DNA from: Eubacteriaceae bacterium
Lineage (GTDB): Bacteria > Bacillota > Clostridia > Peptostreptococcales > Anaerovoracaceae
Length of the DNA: 64,000 bases
Direction: 5' to 3'
Assembly (NCBI GenBank): GCA_902362805.1
Contig: CABIXY010000001.1
Location: 702,737-766,736 of the forward strand
Position numbers and translations under genes: made by a program
In this document: positions 17,123 through 26,188 of the stretch, piece after piece
Position numbering within the stretch: position 1 is the stretch's first letter
Layout: each line of letters opens with the position of its first letter
Notes under the pieces: model-generated
Databases searched by the model: none
The model's input: only the letters and a program-made list of their open reading frames with translations
Told to the model about the DNA's origin: nothing

Positions 17123-17151
17123 AAAAGCCGCAGGTTGGGCTCCTGCGGCTC
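17123..17151 (+). terminator. hairpin after serine dehydratase (weak terminator)
   Basis: AGCCGCAGG (17126-17134) pairs with CCTGCGGCT (17142-17150); the T-run is poor (CGTTC), so termination is uncertain. Confidence 0.5.
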
Positions 17152-17309
17152 GTTCAATTACCGTAACTGATATTTTGCGGTTAAATTGGCTCTTACCGCC
17201 TCCTTTCCCCTTTTGCTGTGGTGATGTCTTTATCGTGCCATATGCACTCGGCCCAGCCTTCGCTTACGCTCGCCAGCTGCCGGGTATAGACATTGTACCA
17301 CCATCGGCT

Positions 17310-17330
17310 GGTTCTGTCCTAGACAGAACC
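17310..17330. promoter_or_regulatory. perfect palindrome upstream of the EFR1 gene
   Basis: GGTTCTGTC-CTA-GACAGAACC, 9-bp arms, lies 36 bases upstream of the ATG at 17367. It has no T-run and looks like an operator for a dimeric regulator. Confidence 0.45.
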
Positions 17331-17366
17331 TTACAGTAAACTTGCATTTTTGAAAGGTTGGAACAG

Positions 17367-18131
17367 ATGATGATTGGTATTTATTTTAGTGGTACAGGGA
17401 ATTCACGGTACTGTATCGAAAAATTTTTGCTAGAATATGATCGACAGGCGAAAGCCTGCTCCATTGAGGAGGAAACGGCTGCTCAAGAAATTGAATGCCA
17501 TGAGGAAATCATATTTTGCTACCCGGTGCAGTTCAGTAATATGCCTAAAATCGTCAAAGACTTTATCAACCGCCATTATACCCTATGGCAGGGCAAACGA
17601 GTCTTTGTCATTGCTACCATGGGCTTGTTCAGCGGCGATGGAGCTGGCATTTTGGCGAGACTGCTGCAAAAGTACGGGGCCGAGGTGATAGGCGGGCTGC
17701 ATTTAAAGATGCCGGATAGCATCTGCGACGAGAAGGCGCTAAAACGATCGTTAGAGGAAAATCGAAAGCTGATAGCTCGGACGGAAGTTAAAATTAAAGA
17801 AGCTGCCGAAAATCTGCAAGAAAACAGGCCGCAGAGAGAGGGTCTTGGATTCCAGTATCATTTAGCCGGGCTCTTTGGACAACGCCTATACTTCTATCAT
17901 AAGACGAAAGATTATACTGACCGGCTGAAGATTGATGTCAAAAAGTGTATCGGCTGTGGCAAGTGTGTAAAATTGTGTCCTATGAAGAATCTCTTCCTGC
18001 GAGATGGCACAGCAGCGGCAGGCGGGCGCTGCACCATGTGTTATCGCTGCATCTGCCAATGTCCGGCACAGGCGATTACCCTATTAGGGAAACAGGTAGT
18101 GGAACAGTGTTATATAGAAAAGTATCTGTAA
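17367..18131 (+). CDS. EFR1 family ferredoxin (flavodoxin-ferredoxin fusion)
   Basis: A 254-residue electron carrier. The N-terminal 170 residues form a flavodoxin-like domain starting IYFSGTGNSRYC, whose SGTGNS loop binds FMN phosphate. The C-terminus has two [4Fe-4S] motifs, CIGCGKCVKLCP and CTMCYRCICQCP. The upstream TTG at 17358 and tandem ATGs at 17367 and 17370 are alternative starts; AAAGG precedes them. It ends 39 bases before the kbl gene, so both may share a transcript, yet the partner reaction of the carrier is not obvious. Confidence 0.88.
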   Translation: MMIGIYFSGTGNSRYCIEKFLLEYDRQAKACSIEEETAAQEIECHEEIIFCYPVQFSNMPKIVKDFINRHYTLWQGKRVFVIATMGLFSGDGAGILARLLQKYGAEVIGGLHLKMPDSICDEKALKRSLEENRKLIARTEVKIKEAAENLQENRPQREGLGFQYHLAGLFGQRLYFYHKTKDYTDRLKIDVKKCIGCGKCVKLCPMKNLFLRDGTAAAGGRCTMCYRCICQCPAQAITLLGKQVVEQCYIEKYL

Positions 18132-18170
18132 ACGAGGAGAGGAATTATCAAGTTGAAAGAGGGAGAAGAA

Positions 18171-19367
18171 ATGTCACGTAAAGAAAATATACTGGGTTAT
18201 TATTCAAAAGAAATTGCTGAAATCAAGGCAGCCAGCCTTTATAAAGAAGAACTGCCTATCACTTCCATGCAGGGGCGATCGGTGACTTTAGCAGATGGCA
18301 GGCAGCTGCTGAATATGTGTGCCAACAATTATCTCGGTCTGTGTGATCATCCACAGCTGATTCAGGCAGCAAAAGATACTTATGACGCAAAAGGTTACGG
18401 CATGTCTTCTGTGAGATTTATCTGCGGCACTCAGGATATTCACAAGGAACTAGAGCAGGAAATCAGCCGTTTTTTTGGCATGGAGGATACCATTCTCTAC
18501 GCTTCCTGCTTCGATGCCAACGGGGGACTGTTCGAGACGATTTTGACGGAGGAGGACGCTGTCATCAGCGATGAACTGAATCACGCCTCTATCATCGACG
18601 GCGTGCGGCTTTGCAAGGCGAAACGCTATCGTTATAAAAACAATGATATGGCAGATCTGGAAACGCAGCTGCTCGCGGCTGATCAGGCTGGAGCCAGGAT
18701 CAAGTTGATCGCTACAGACGGCGTTTTTTCCATGGATGGTATCATCGCAAATCTGGCTGGAATCTGTAATCTGGCCGACAAGTATGATGCTTTGGTTATG
18801 GTGGACGACAGCCATGCAGCGGGTTTTGTCGGCAAAACCGGCAGAGGAACGCCGGAATACTGCGGCGTCAGGGGACGGATTGATATTCTGACCGGCACAT
18901 TGGGCAAAGCTCTGGGCGGCGCATCGGGCGGTTATACGGTAGCTCGCAGAGAAATCGTAGAACTGCTGCGTCAGAGAAGCAGGCCATACCTCTTTTCTAA
19001 CACCTTGGCACCAGCCATCGCGGGAGCCAGCTTGGAAATGTTCAAAATGCTGGGGGAAAGTACCCAGCTCCGCGACCATCTGGAAGAAATCACCGGCTGC
19101 TATCGGCAGCAATTGATCGGGGCTGGATTTGATATCGTCGAAGGCAGTCATCCCATTGTGCCAGTGATGCTTTACGACGAAGAATTGGCAGTAGAGTACG
19201 CGAGGCGCATGGTGAAGAAGGGCGTTTATGTGGTGGCCTTCTCCTATCCGGTAGTTCCCAAAGGGAAGGCGAGAATCCGTACGCAGGTATGCGCTAGTCA
19301 TACGAAAGACGATATTGATTTTATTGTAAACGCATTGAAAGAGACCCGCGCGGAAATCGGCAGATGA
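18171..19367 (+). CDS. kbl: glycine C-acetyltransferase (2-amino-3-ketobutyrate CoA ligase)
   Basis: A 398-residue PLP enzyme of the alpha-oxoamine synthase family that cleaves 2-amino-3-oxobutyrate with CoA to glycine and acetyl-CoA in threonine breakdown. Visible features are [10 protein letters not shown], the substrate-loop [33 protein letters not shown] and the PLP lysine in [15 protein letters not shown]. The start is the ATG at 18171 with GGGAG upstream; the frame reaches a TTG at 18153. No threonine dehydrogenase gene is adjacent. The paralogous BioF cannot be fully excluded, but no biotin gene is near. Confidence 0.9.
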   Translation: MSRKENILGYYSKEIAEIKAASLYKEELPITSMQGRSVTLADGRQLLNMCANNYLGLCDHPQLIQAAKDTYDAKGYGMSSVRFICGTQDIHKELEQEISRFFGMEDTILYASCFDANGGLFETILTEEDAVISDELNHASIIDGVRLCKAKRYRYKNNDMADLETQLLAADQAGARIKLIATDGVFSMDGIIANLAGICNLADKYDALVMVDDSHAAGFVGKTGRGTPEYCGVRGRIDILTGTLGKALGGASGGYTVARREIVELLRQRSRPYLFSNTLAPAIAGASLEMFKMLGESTQLRDHLEEITGCYRQQLIGAGFDIVEGSHPIVPVMLYDEELAVEYARRMVKKGVYVVAFSYPVVPKGKARIRTQVCASHTKDDIDFIVNALKETRAEIGR

Positions 19368-19509
19368 TGAGGAAGTACCCATTTTACTTAAAATGGAATA
19401 GAGGGCTTTGTAAGATCGTCTGCAAAATCGCGACACACCTCTGCGGCAATTATGGTAGTCTAAATGCTTAAGAATGTGGTAAAATAGAGTTATGAAAGAA
19501 GGTGTTTAT

Positions 19510-20058
19510 TTGAAAAATAAGAATACATCCAAGTTCATCAGCTCGCTGATTTATGCGGCACTGGGTTTGGTTTTGATCGTATATCCTACTTTGATTGGGG
19601 AGACCATCTGCTGGATGCTGGCGGGAGCTGCGGCGGCAATGGGTGCCGTTTACCTGATTGGCTATGCCATGAGCAAGGGAAGCGCACAGTCAGATGAAAG
19701 TTCTAACGGGCTGGCGACAGGTATCGTCCTGCTTCTTTTGGCGGTGTTCATCGTCATCAAATCGGAATTCGTCATTTCTATCATCCCCTTTGTTCTCGGA
19801 TTTATGATTACTGTCAAAGGCGGTGTCGGCGTACAGAGTGCCATCAATCTCAAACGTTTCGGATACGGCAGCTTCAAGGGGAGCCTCATTGCAGCTGTCT
19901 TGGTCATGATCTTCGGCATCGTCATGATGATGAATCCATTCTCCACAGTGAAAATCCTCTTCACCATGATCGGCATCGGATTGCTGACCAGCGGCATCGT
20001 CGATATCGCTGCAAATATCATGATGACCAGGGAGATGAAGAAGTTCAAAGACGATTAA
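19510..20058 (+). CDS. DUF308 (HdeD-like) membrane protein
   Basis: A 182-residue membrane protein with six hydrophobic helices arranged as paired segments, the pattern of the DUF308/HdeD family (LIYAALGLVLIVYPTLIGETICWMLAG at the start; FVLGFMITVKGGVGVQSAINLK in the middle). GAAGGTG at 19498-19504 places the start at the TTG 19510; the ATG at 19492 has no Shine-Dalgarno. Function in Gram-positives is unknown; HdeD in E. coli is linked to acid stress. It is monocistronic. Confidence 0.78.
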   Translation: MKNKNTSKFISSLIYAALGLVLIVYPTLIGETICWMLAGAAAAMGAVYLIGYAMSKGSAQSDESSNGLATGIVLLLLAVFIVIKSEFVISIIPFVLGFMITVKGGVGVQSAINLKRFGYGSFKGSLIAAVLVMIFGIVMMMNPFSTVKILFTMIGIGLLTSGIVDIAANIMMTREMKKFKDD

Positions 20059-20274
20059 GAATGTGTGTGACTAAAAAGCTGCCTGCATTCTGCAGTAAGT
20101 GCCCTATCTCATGTCCACGCCGTATCACCACGAAAGTTACGCTTGCTAGGAACTTGAAAATAGCATATATCTGATCAGCTATCCTCCTTTACATATGTTA
20201 TGCTAAAGCAAAGAATGGGTTGCCGGGTAGTCAATCGTCTGCCGGCGGATTGAATCAGAAAAAGAGGTATTATT
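20059..20274. other. intergenic gap without recognised genes
   Basis: I see no gene, structured repeat or clear terminator here. A TATGTTATGCTAAAGC stretch near 20195 could hold a promoter for the next gene. Confidence 0.5.
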
Positions 20275-20628
20275 ATGAAACAGAAAAAAATAGGCTTAGG
20301 TTCAATATCCCTGCTCCTTGTCACCGTGGCTGTTCTATGGAGTTACAATATTTCCGGCTATTGTCTGGGCGATCAAATCCTGCATACACTGAACCTGCCT
20401 GCCTGGTCCAATGAAGCAGCGACACCTGAGCGTACACTTTCCATAGTGCCCTTTGGACATGAGGCACGGGGTGTTCACTACACCGTATTCTATGCATTAA
20501 TTCTGCTTGTACCAGCATTTTTGCTGACCATAAAGAACAAAGAGGATTTGTTTGCCAAAGTTGGAAAATGGTCCTCGCTGGTTCTTACTTTGCTGCTATT
20601 GATCAGTCCGCTGTTTATGATTCTTTAA
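20275..20628 (+). CDS. small membrane protein, unknown function
   Basis: A 117-residue protein with an N-terminal helix (GLGSISLLLVTVAVLWSYNI) and two further helices (YTVFYALILLVPAFLLTI and SSLVLTLLLLISPLFMIL). AAAGAGG precedes the ATG. I do not recognise a family. It is followed after 28 bases by the interrupted DUF3788 gene. Confidence 0.65.
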   Translation: MKQKKIGLGSISLLLVTVAVLWSYNISGYCLGDQILHTLNLPAWSNEAATPERTLSIVPFGHEARGVHYTVFYALILLVPAFLLTIKNKEDLFAKVGKWSSLVLTLLLLISPLFMIL

Positions 20629-20656
20629 TTACTGATCAGGGAGAAAGGAACTCAAT

Positions 20657-21067
20657 ATGTATGAAAGAATGCTTGATAAGCAAAACGAACCGACCATAGC
20701 TGAAATGACGACCTATTGCGGTGAGAATGGAGAACTGTTTACTTTATTGAATGAATGGCTGTCCCAGACATACGGCACTGCGCAGAATGTCACGTTTCCC
20801 TATGGCAATCATTACGGCTGGGGGATAACTCACAGAAAAAAATAAAAACTGATGTGCAATGTATTTGCAGAGAAAAATGCGTTTACAGTGATGATGAGAC
20901 TATCAGAAAAGCAGTTTCAATCGATATATGAGCAGGTACAAGCGTATACGAAAGCGTATATCGATAATCAGTATGCCTGCGGCGATGGGGGCTGGATTCA
21001 ATATCGCGTCACATGCAGAGAGCATTTTGAAGATATTCAGAAATTGTTGGCCGTAAAATGCTCATAA
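20657..21067 (+). pseudogene. DUF3788 family protein interrupted by an in-frame TAA
   Basis: Two pieces in the same frame, 20657-20845 and 20852-21067, together make a protein of about 136 residues resembling DUF3788: an N-terminal helix with a TLLNEWLSQTYG segment, GNHYGWGITHRKK, then KLMCNVFAEKNAFTVMMRLSEKQF and a C-terminal GDGGWIQYRV stretch. A TAA at 20843-20845 sits in an A-rich run (AGAAAAAAATAAAAACTG), where AAA (Lys) would be expected, so a single A-to-T change explains it. GAAAGGA precedes the first ATG. A sequencing error cannot be excluded; an ATG at 20852 could restart the second part. Confidence 0.7.
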
Positions 21068-21113
21068 TACTATGGAGAAAATCAACAGGCCCGAAAGGCA
21101 GGAGGTTTATAAA

Positions 21114-21749
21114 ATGATTCAGATTAGAAACGAAGAGGAACGCGATTTCAAGAGAGTGGAGGAAATCACCAGAGCCGCTTTTTGGAACTTATATGTACCC
21201 GGATGCGATGAACATTATCTGACCCATATCATGCGCTCCCACGAGGATTTTGTCCGAGAACTTGACTTTGTAATTGAAATCGACGGCCAGGTCATCGGCA
21301 GCATCATGTATACGAAGGCAAAACTCGTCGATGAGCTTGGGAAAGAAAAAGACATTCTCACCTTTGGTCCAGTCTGTATTTCACCGGAATACCAGAGAAA
21401 AGGGTATGGCAAAAAATTAATCGAGCATTCCTTTGATAAGGCGGCAGCTCTCGGTTACGATGTGATCGTGATCTTTGGCGACCCTGGTAACTATGTAAGC
21501 TGTGGCTTTCAGAGCTGCAAAAAGCACAACGTCTGTACTGCGGAAGGGACCTATCCGGCGGCGATGCTGGTAAAAGAACTGCAGACTAGGGCTTTGGACG
21601 GACGAAAGTGGATTTATCATCAAAGCTCTGCTTACGAGATAGATCTAGAAGAAGCACAGCGTTTTGACGCAGGGCTAGAGAAATGGGAGAAAAGACATCA
21701 GGCCAGCCAGGAAGCATTTTACATCCACAGCCACGCCATCCTCCAATAA
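21114..21749 (+). CDS. GNAT family N-acetyltransferase
   Basis: A 211-residue acetyltransferase. The acetyl-CoA-binding motif A is visible as LTFGPVCISPEYQRKGYGKKLIEHS (RKGYGKKL), preceded by the beta4 strand VIGSIMYTKAKL. A C-terminal extension of about 60 residues follows the GNAT core. The ATG at 21114 is chosen because CAGGAGG lies just upstream; the frame extends to 21072 without an RBS. The acceptor is unknown. Confidence 0.85.
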   Translation: MIQIRNEEERDFKRVEEITRAAFWNLYVPGCDEHYLTHIMRSHEDFVRELDFVIEIDGQVIGSIMYTKAKLVDELGKEKDILTFGPVCISPEYQRKGYGKKLIEHSFDKAAALGYDVIVIFGDPGNYVSCGFQSCKKHNVCTAEGTYPAAMLVKELQTRALDGRKWIYHQSSAYEIDLEEAQRFDAGLEKWEKRHQASQEAFYIHSHAILQ

Positions 21750-22325
21750 TGTAAAAGCAGAATATCCAATAAGGCTCACTTAAAGCAGTTCGGCAAACTG
21801 GGATTTGTATTTGATGGGAGACATAATCGTTTCCTGCGTAATAAAGATGAATGGCTTTTTAGGGGTTCTTACCGGAAGGGCAATCCGGGATGTCATGATT
21901 CCGACCCCCGGAACAAAAGCACCACGGTCGTTTTGTACTTTTTGTTATGTTTGTGCGCATCCTGCACAAGAGCGTGTCCGGAAAAGGATGTATAAGCGTA
22001 AGATACCCCCGCGGTTACAGGCGTGGCCCTCCGAAAAACGGGCACGGGTTATTTTTTGAAAGTATTCCATCATCAAAAGGCCCTTCTGGCAGTCCCCAAA
22101 ATAACCCGTATAGCTAAATACTCGTGTTTCACAACATCAAAGAGCGGTCCCGGTGAAATATTTTGTGCAGAACGGAGAAGAAATGCTCAAAAAGTACAAA
22201 AGCATCGTGGAAAGCACACCCAGTCCATCCTCTAGGAGGGCTGGCAGTCAGAAAAATCTCGATTTGCCGTTCTACCAGAATTCCAGAGCGTGGAAATAGT
22301 GTGTTTTCCAGTACAATACTTCTTT
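21750..22325. other. gene-free region holding a large imperfect palindrome
   Basis: No plausible gene is seen. CGTTTTGTACTTTTTG (21929-21944) mirrors CAAAAAGTACAAAAG (22188-22202); CCTGCACA (21961-21968) mirrors TGTGCAG (22165-22171); CGGGTTATTTT (22045-22055) mirrors AAAATAACCCG (22098-22108). The nested arms suggest one folded unit of about 285 bases, either a structured RNA or the remnant of a mobile element. Confidence 0.5.
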
Positions 22326-22357
22326 AATAGGGGCCGCCTATGGAGGCGGCCCCTATT
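22326..22357. terminator. strong bidirectional terminator
   Basis: AATAGGGGCCGCC (22326-22338) pairs perfectly with GGCGGCCCCTATT (22345-22357). It lies ten bases after the stop codon of the aminopeptidase gene on the minus strand. Confidence 0.8.
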
Positions 22358-22367
22358 AAATTGCAGT

Positions 22368-24098
22368 TTATTTTGTGATCGGTGCAGTCTGTTCGATCAG
22401 CCACTCTGCGACTTCTTCGTCTACCAGGGGCATCAGCGTCTCCCGGACCTTTTGATGGTAATCGTTGAGGTAATCCAACTCTTCCGCGCTCAGCCGCTCA
22501 GATAAAATCGCTTCTCGGTCAAAGGGGCAGAGGGTGATGGTCTCAAAAGCGTAGGAACTATCTGGCATCTCCACGCAGAGCAGTTCGTTTTCCAGCCTGA
22601 TGCCGTATTCTCCTTCAATATAGACGCCTGGCTCGTCTGACGTAATCATGCCAGGATAGAGAGAACATCTGGTTCCTTTTGGACTGATAATCTGTGGCCC
22701 CTCGTGGCAGCTGAGGATATGACCGACACCGTGGCCGGTGCCGTGACCGTAGTCCAGGCCTATGGCCTTCAGCGGCTTTCTGGCGATTTCGTCAAGCTGG
22801 GCGCCGGTGGTACCGGCTTGAAACCTGGCAGTTGCCAGGTCGATGTTGCAGCGCAGCACAGCGGTGTAATGTTCTTTCATCACGTCGGTGATCGGTCCCA
22901 GGACAATGGTTCTGGTGATGTCAGTGGTGCCATCCTCATATTGCCCGCCGGAGTCCACTAGGAGCAATCCCTCTGGCTGCAGAACTTTATTGGTTTCGGG
23001 CGTTGGGTCGTAGTGAATGATGGCGCCGTTGTCTGCATAACCGGAGATAGTCCCAAAGCTTAGGTCAAACCAGCCTTTCTGCGACCGTCTGCAATTTTCC
23101 AGATAATCGGCAGCGGAGATTTCGGACATGGGGATTTTGCCGATGTTTTTCTTCAGCCAGTAAAGAAAATTGACCATGGCGACGCCGTCTTTGATATGGG
23201 CATTTTTCGTAGCAGCAATCTCCACAGGATTCTTCAGTGCCTTCATCAATTCTGCCGGATCTGAATCGCTGATGATTTCCACAGAAGCGGGAATAGCAGC
23301 GGTCATAGCGTAGCTGGCAATTTCTTCATCCAATAAGATTCTACCGCCCGGCAATTTCCTCAAATCTTCGAAAATCTGCAGATATGGGAAAAATTCTACG
23401 CCGTCAATCGCCAGGTCTGCCGAATCGTCCAGCACATAGAGGCAGGCTCTCTCCTGCTGTATCAAAGCAAAGGAGAAAAACACGGGCGTATTGGCCACGT
23501 CCTTTCCGCGCAAATTGAAGAGCCAGGCGATTTCTTCCATCTTAGTAATCAGATGATAGTCAGCGCCTTTTTCCGCCATGTAGCGGCGGATTCTTGAAAG
23601 CTTTGAAGTGGCTGATTCACCGGTGACCGACTCAGGGATAGAATAAATCTTAGTTCCGTCAAGGGCGGGGCGGTCAGTCCAGATTTCGCCGACGAGGTCC
23701 ATATTCCAGCGCACCTTGAAATTTTCTGCCAGCTGGCGGCCCATATTGCAGTCCACCACTCTGCCGTCAAAGCCCAGGCAGCCCTCACCTGTCAATACCG
23801 TTTTCAGGTATTCAGGGATGGACGGAACGCCAGTCTGGCCCATCTTCATCAGGCCGATGCCCGTATCAGCAAGCTGCGATGCAGCCTGCAGGAAATAGCG
23901 GCCGTCGGTCCAGAGCCAAGCTTCCTCCCTGGTGATGACCAAGGTTCCGGCGGAACCAGAGAAACCGGAAATGTATTTTCGGCACTTGAAATAGTCGTTG
24001 ACGTATTCTGATCCGTGATAGTCCGTAGTTGGAATCAGATAGGCGTCAATCTGGTATTCCTGCATTTTTCTGCGTAGATCGATAAGCTGCTGTCTCAT
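22368..24098 (-). CDS. Xaa-Pro aminopeptidase (M24 family, aminopeptidase P type)
   Basis: A 576-residue cytosolic di-manganese peptidase that removes the N-terminal residue ahead of proline. It has two creatinase-like N-terminal domains (about 1-300), then the pita-bread catalytic domain: LLVDSGGQYEDGTTDITRT (Asp ligands), DYGHGTGHGVGH (His ligand), SDEPGVYIEG and GIRLENE (Glu ligands), and a C-terminal helix region. The long form with two N-terminal domains matches the eukaryote-like aminopeptidase P1 group. It is followed by the strong hairpin at 22326 and sits downstream of, and in line with, the Gx/NusG-II genes. Confidence 0.93.
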   Translation of the reverse strand: MRQQLIDLRRKMQEYQIDAYLIPTTDYHGSEYVNDYFKCRKYISGFSGSAGTLVITREEAWLWTDGRYFLQAASQLADTGIGLMKMGQTGVPSIPEYLKTVLTGEGCLGFDGRVVDCNMGRQLAENFKVRWNMDLVGEIWTDRPALDGTKIYSIPESVTGESATSKLSRIRRYMAEKGADYHLITKMEEIAWLFNLRGKDVANTPVFFSFALIQQERACLYVLDDSADLAIDGVEFFPYLQIFEDLRKLPGGRILLDEEIASYAMTAAIPASVEIISDSDPAELMKALKNPVEIAATKNAHIKDGVAMVNFLYWLKKNIGKIPMSEISAADYLENCRRSQKGWFDLSFGTISGYADNGAIIHYDPTPETNKVLQPEGLLLVDSGGQYEDGTTDITRTIVLGPITDVMKEHYTAVLRCNIDLATARFQAGTTGAQLDEIARKPLKAIGLDYGHGTGHGVGHILSCHEGPQIISPKGTRCSLYPGMITSDEPGVYIEGEYGIRLENELLCVEMPDSSYAFETITLCPFDREAILSERLSAEELDYLNDYHQKVRETLMPLVDEEVAEWLIEQTAPITK

Positions 24099-24114
24099 AA
24101 ATTTTCCTCACTTT

Positions 24115-24642
24115 CTATTTAAACAAACTCTTTGGTACTTTTTTGTCGATCACATAGGCGACGATGCCGATCATGATACCGCTGGCAATCCCCGAAAACA
24201 TCAATATCGGAAAATAGAGAAACATTTTCAGGTTAGAAACGACGAGAGCGGCTACGAGCAACTGCCCCATGTTGTGAGCGACTCCGCCGGCCATGCTGAC
24301 ACCGACCATGCTAAAGAGCTTGCTTTTTTTGAGCAGCCACATGACGGTCAGACTGAGAAGCCCTCCGGCGAGAGAGTAGAGCGCTCCGAAAACGCCGCTG
24401 AAAAGCAGTCCGGCAATCAGGATGCGCAGAGCATTGATGGCAAAAGCATATTTGAAGCTCATCTCATAGAGAGCGATGATGACAACCAGGTTGGCTATGC
24501 CCAGTTTGACACCGGGAATCCCTGCATTGAAAGGGATGATTGCTTCTACATAGGAGAAGATCAGCGCCAGACATGCGAACATGGACGAAATTGCGAGGCG
24601 CTTTGTCCTCAGCGCATTCTTACTAATTTGAGATTGCATCAT
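24115..24642 (-). CDS. Gx transporter family protein
   Basis: A 175-residue membrane protein with about five helices. It was formerly annotated as heptaprenyl diphosphate synthase component I. Visible family features are IPFNAGIPGVKLGIANLVVIIALY and GVSMAGGVAHNMGQLLVAALV. GAGGAGG lies before the ATG at 24642, and the gene overlaps the end of the NusG-II gene by 20 bases. In Firmicutes it commonly neighbours NusG domain II proteins, ApbE or Rnf genes, suggesting a role in flavin or extracellular-electron-transfer modules; the transported molecule is not known. Confidence 0.82.
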   Translation of the reverse strand: MMQSQISKNALRTKRLAISSMFACLALIFSYVEAIIPFNAGIPGVKLGIANLVVIIALYEMSFKYAFAINALRILIAGLLFSGVFGALYSLAGGLLSLTVMWLLKKSKLFSMVGVSMAGGVAHNMGQLLVAALVVSNLKMFLYFPILMFSGIASGIMIGIVAYVIDKKVPKSLFK

Positions 24643-24994
24643 ATTCCTCCTCTCCACCGGTGATTTCCACCATCACTTTGTTTGGCAGACAGACGATGCT
24701 CTGATTGGTCCTGCTGATTTTTCCGTCTTTGACGCAGACCTGGTTGCGACAGTCAGAATAAGACATTTGCACTGTTTCGTCTTTTATGGTAATCTTATTG
24801 AGGTGGTTATTTTGTTGAATTTCTACGGTCTGATTTTCGACCAGGCTATAGGTGCCGTAGAGTTGGCCATCAACAGTGACAACGACTTTCTGTCCCTGGG
24901 TTCCAGATGCGGCGGACCACCAGGACAGGCCCAGGCCGATTAAAATCAAAACCACAAACAAAGCGATATCCGCTTTTTTGATTATTTTAAACAT
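24623..24994 (-). CDS. NusG domain II-containing protein
   Basis: A 123-residue protein with one N-terminal membrane anchor (DIALFVVLILIGLGLSWW) and an extracellular NusG domain II containing VVVTVDGQLYGTYSL and the Cys pair region SYSDCRNQVCVKDGKI followed by QSIVCLPNKVMVEI. These conserved cysteines are typical. It overlaps the Gx transporter gene and is divergent from apbE with 33 bases between the two starts. The group is thought to accompany secreted flavin-transfer systems; the molecular role is not established. Confidence 0.85.
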   Translation of the reverse strand: MFKIIKKADIALFVVLILIGLGLSWWSAASGTQGQKVVVTVDGQLYGTYSLVENQTVEIQQNNHLNKITIKDETVQMSYSDCRNQVCVKDGKISRTNQSIVCLPNKVMVEITGGEEEYDAISN

Positions 24995-25027
24995 TTAACA
25001 CTCCTAACATTTTGCTGTGAGGTGCAC

Positions 25028-26047
25028 ATGAAAAAATTTCTTACACGATTATTGACCATTTCTATGGTAACAACGCTTATTATAACACAGACCGCCTGTG
25101 CGGGAAAGACAGAGAAGGTTGAAAAAGACAGCTATTATATGGACACCATGTGTCGAATCAGTATTTATGATATGGAGGATATGAGCGAGGAAAAGGCAGA
25201 ATCCGCTATCAATGCCGCCTTTGCCTTGTGCGCAGAGTACGAGTCTCTGATCAGTGTCACTCGCGAGGGCTCGGATATCTATAAAATCAACCACGCCAAA
25301 GGAGCAGCTGTGACCTGCGATCCGCGCACGATAGAGGTTATCAAAAAAGGCATCGAATATGGTGAGCTGTCTGACGGCAAGTTCGATATCACCATCGGAC
25401 AGGTGACAGATCTTTGGGACTTCCATGCGGAAGAGCCGCAGCTGCCGTCTGCATCGAAGATTAAAACTGCGCTGGAGGCAGTAGACTATCATCAGATTAA
25501 AATCGACGGGAATACGGTGACCATGGCAAATGTTGCAGGTGAAATCAATTTAGGGGGCGTAGGCAAAGGCTACGTAGGAGATAAAGTTGCAGAACTGCTG
25601 CAGGAGAAAGGTGTTACCAGTGCAGTCATCAATTTGGGCGGCAATATTATCGCCATCGGAGATCACAATGGCGACGATTTTAAGATCGGTATCACCAAGC
25701 CATTTTCAGAACGAGACGAACTGATCGGGGCGATGACAGTTAAAAACGCCACTGTGGTCACTTCGGGAACTTACGAACGATCCTTCGAGATAGACGGCAA
25801 GACTTATCACCACATTTTGGATGTGAATACCGGCTATCCCGTGGACACCGATGTGGTCAGCGTATCTTTGGTTTCTGACCTGGGTCGCTCCGGCGACTGC
25901 GATGCCATGTCCACCATCTGCTTGATCCTGGGCGTCAAAGAGGGCGTCAAGTTCATCGAAAAGGTAGACGGCGTGGAAGCCGTGTTCGTGGACCAGGACG
26001 GCAAGATTACGAAGACCAGTGGAATGGATTCCTTTAGGGAAGAATAA
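25028..26047 (+). CDS. apbE: FAD:protein FMN transferase (ApbE), lipoprotein
   Basis: Attaches FMN covalently to Ser/Thr residues of target flavoproteins such as RnfD/RnfG, on the outer face of the membrane. The 339-residue protein begins with a signal peptide ending in TQTAC, a slightly atypical lipobox. Catalytic and FAD-binding features are seen in GEINLGGVGKGYVGDKV, NLGGNIIAIG, the HHILDVNTGYPV segment and DCDAMST. GAGGTG precedes the ATG at 25028 (a GTG is two codons upstream). Its divergent pairing with NusG-II/Gx suggests a maturation module, although no rnf genes are in the window. Confidence 0.93.
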   Translation: MKKFLTRLLTISMVTTLIITQTACAGKTEKVEKDSYYMDTMCRISIYDMEDMSEEKAESAINAAFALCAEYESLISVTREGSDIYKINHAKGAAVTCDPRTIEVIKKGIEYGELSDGKFDITIGQVTDLWDFHAEEPQLPSASKIKTALEAVDYHQIKIDGNTVTMANVAGEINLGGVGKGYVGDKVAELLQEKGVTSAVINLGGNIIAIGDHNGDDFKIGITKPFSERDELIGAMTVKNATVVTSGTYERSFEIDGKTYHHILDVNTGYPVDTDVVSVSLVSDLGRSGDCDAMSTICLILGVKEGVKFIEKVDGVEAVFVDQDGKITKTSGMDSFREE

Positions 26048-26076
26048 AGTTTTGAATATCATAAATCAGTCTGATT

Positions 26077-26106
26077 GCAGCACCGGCTTTGGCCGGTGCT
26101 TTTTGC
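26077..26106 (+). terminator. terminator of apbE
   Basis: GCACCGGC pairs with GCCGGTGC around TTTG and is followed by TTTTT. Confidence 0.85.
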
Positions 26107-26188
26107 ATGCAGCCATGAGCGCATTTTAGATCAGTGATGCACTTTTGAAAATGTCCATAATCTCCCACCTAGGGTGGAATTGCTTGGC

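Noticed and set aside
18450..19436. 328-codon frame antisense to kbl
   Set aside because: It lies wholly opposite a clearly conserved enzyme gene, has no RBS, and its translation is Cys/His/Gln-rich as expected for a shadow frame. The same applies to the 321-codon frame opposite pepT (11243-12208).
20657..21067. Programmed readthrough or recoding of the TAA in the DUF3788 gene
   Set aside because: TAA is the least suitable codon for recoding, no recoding element is seen, and the A-rich context makes a simple mutation or read error more likely.
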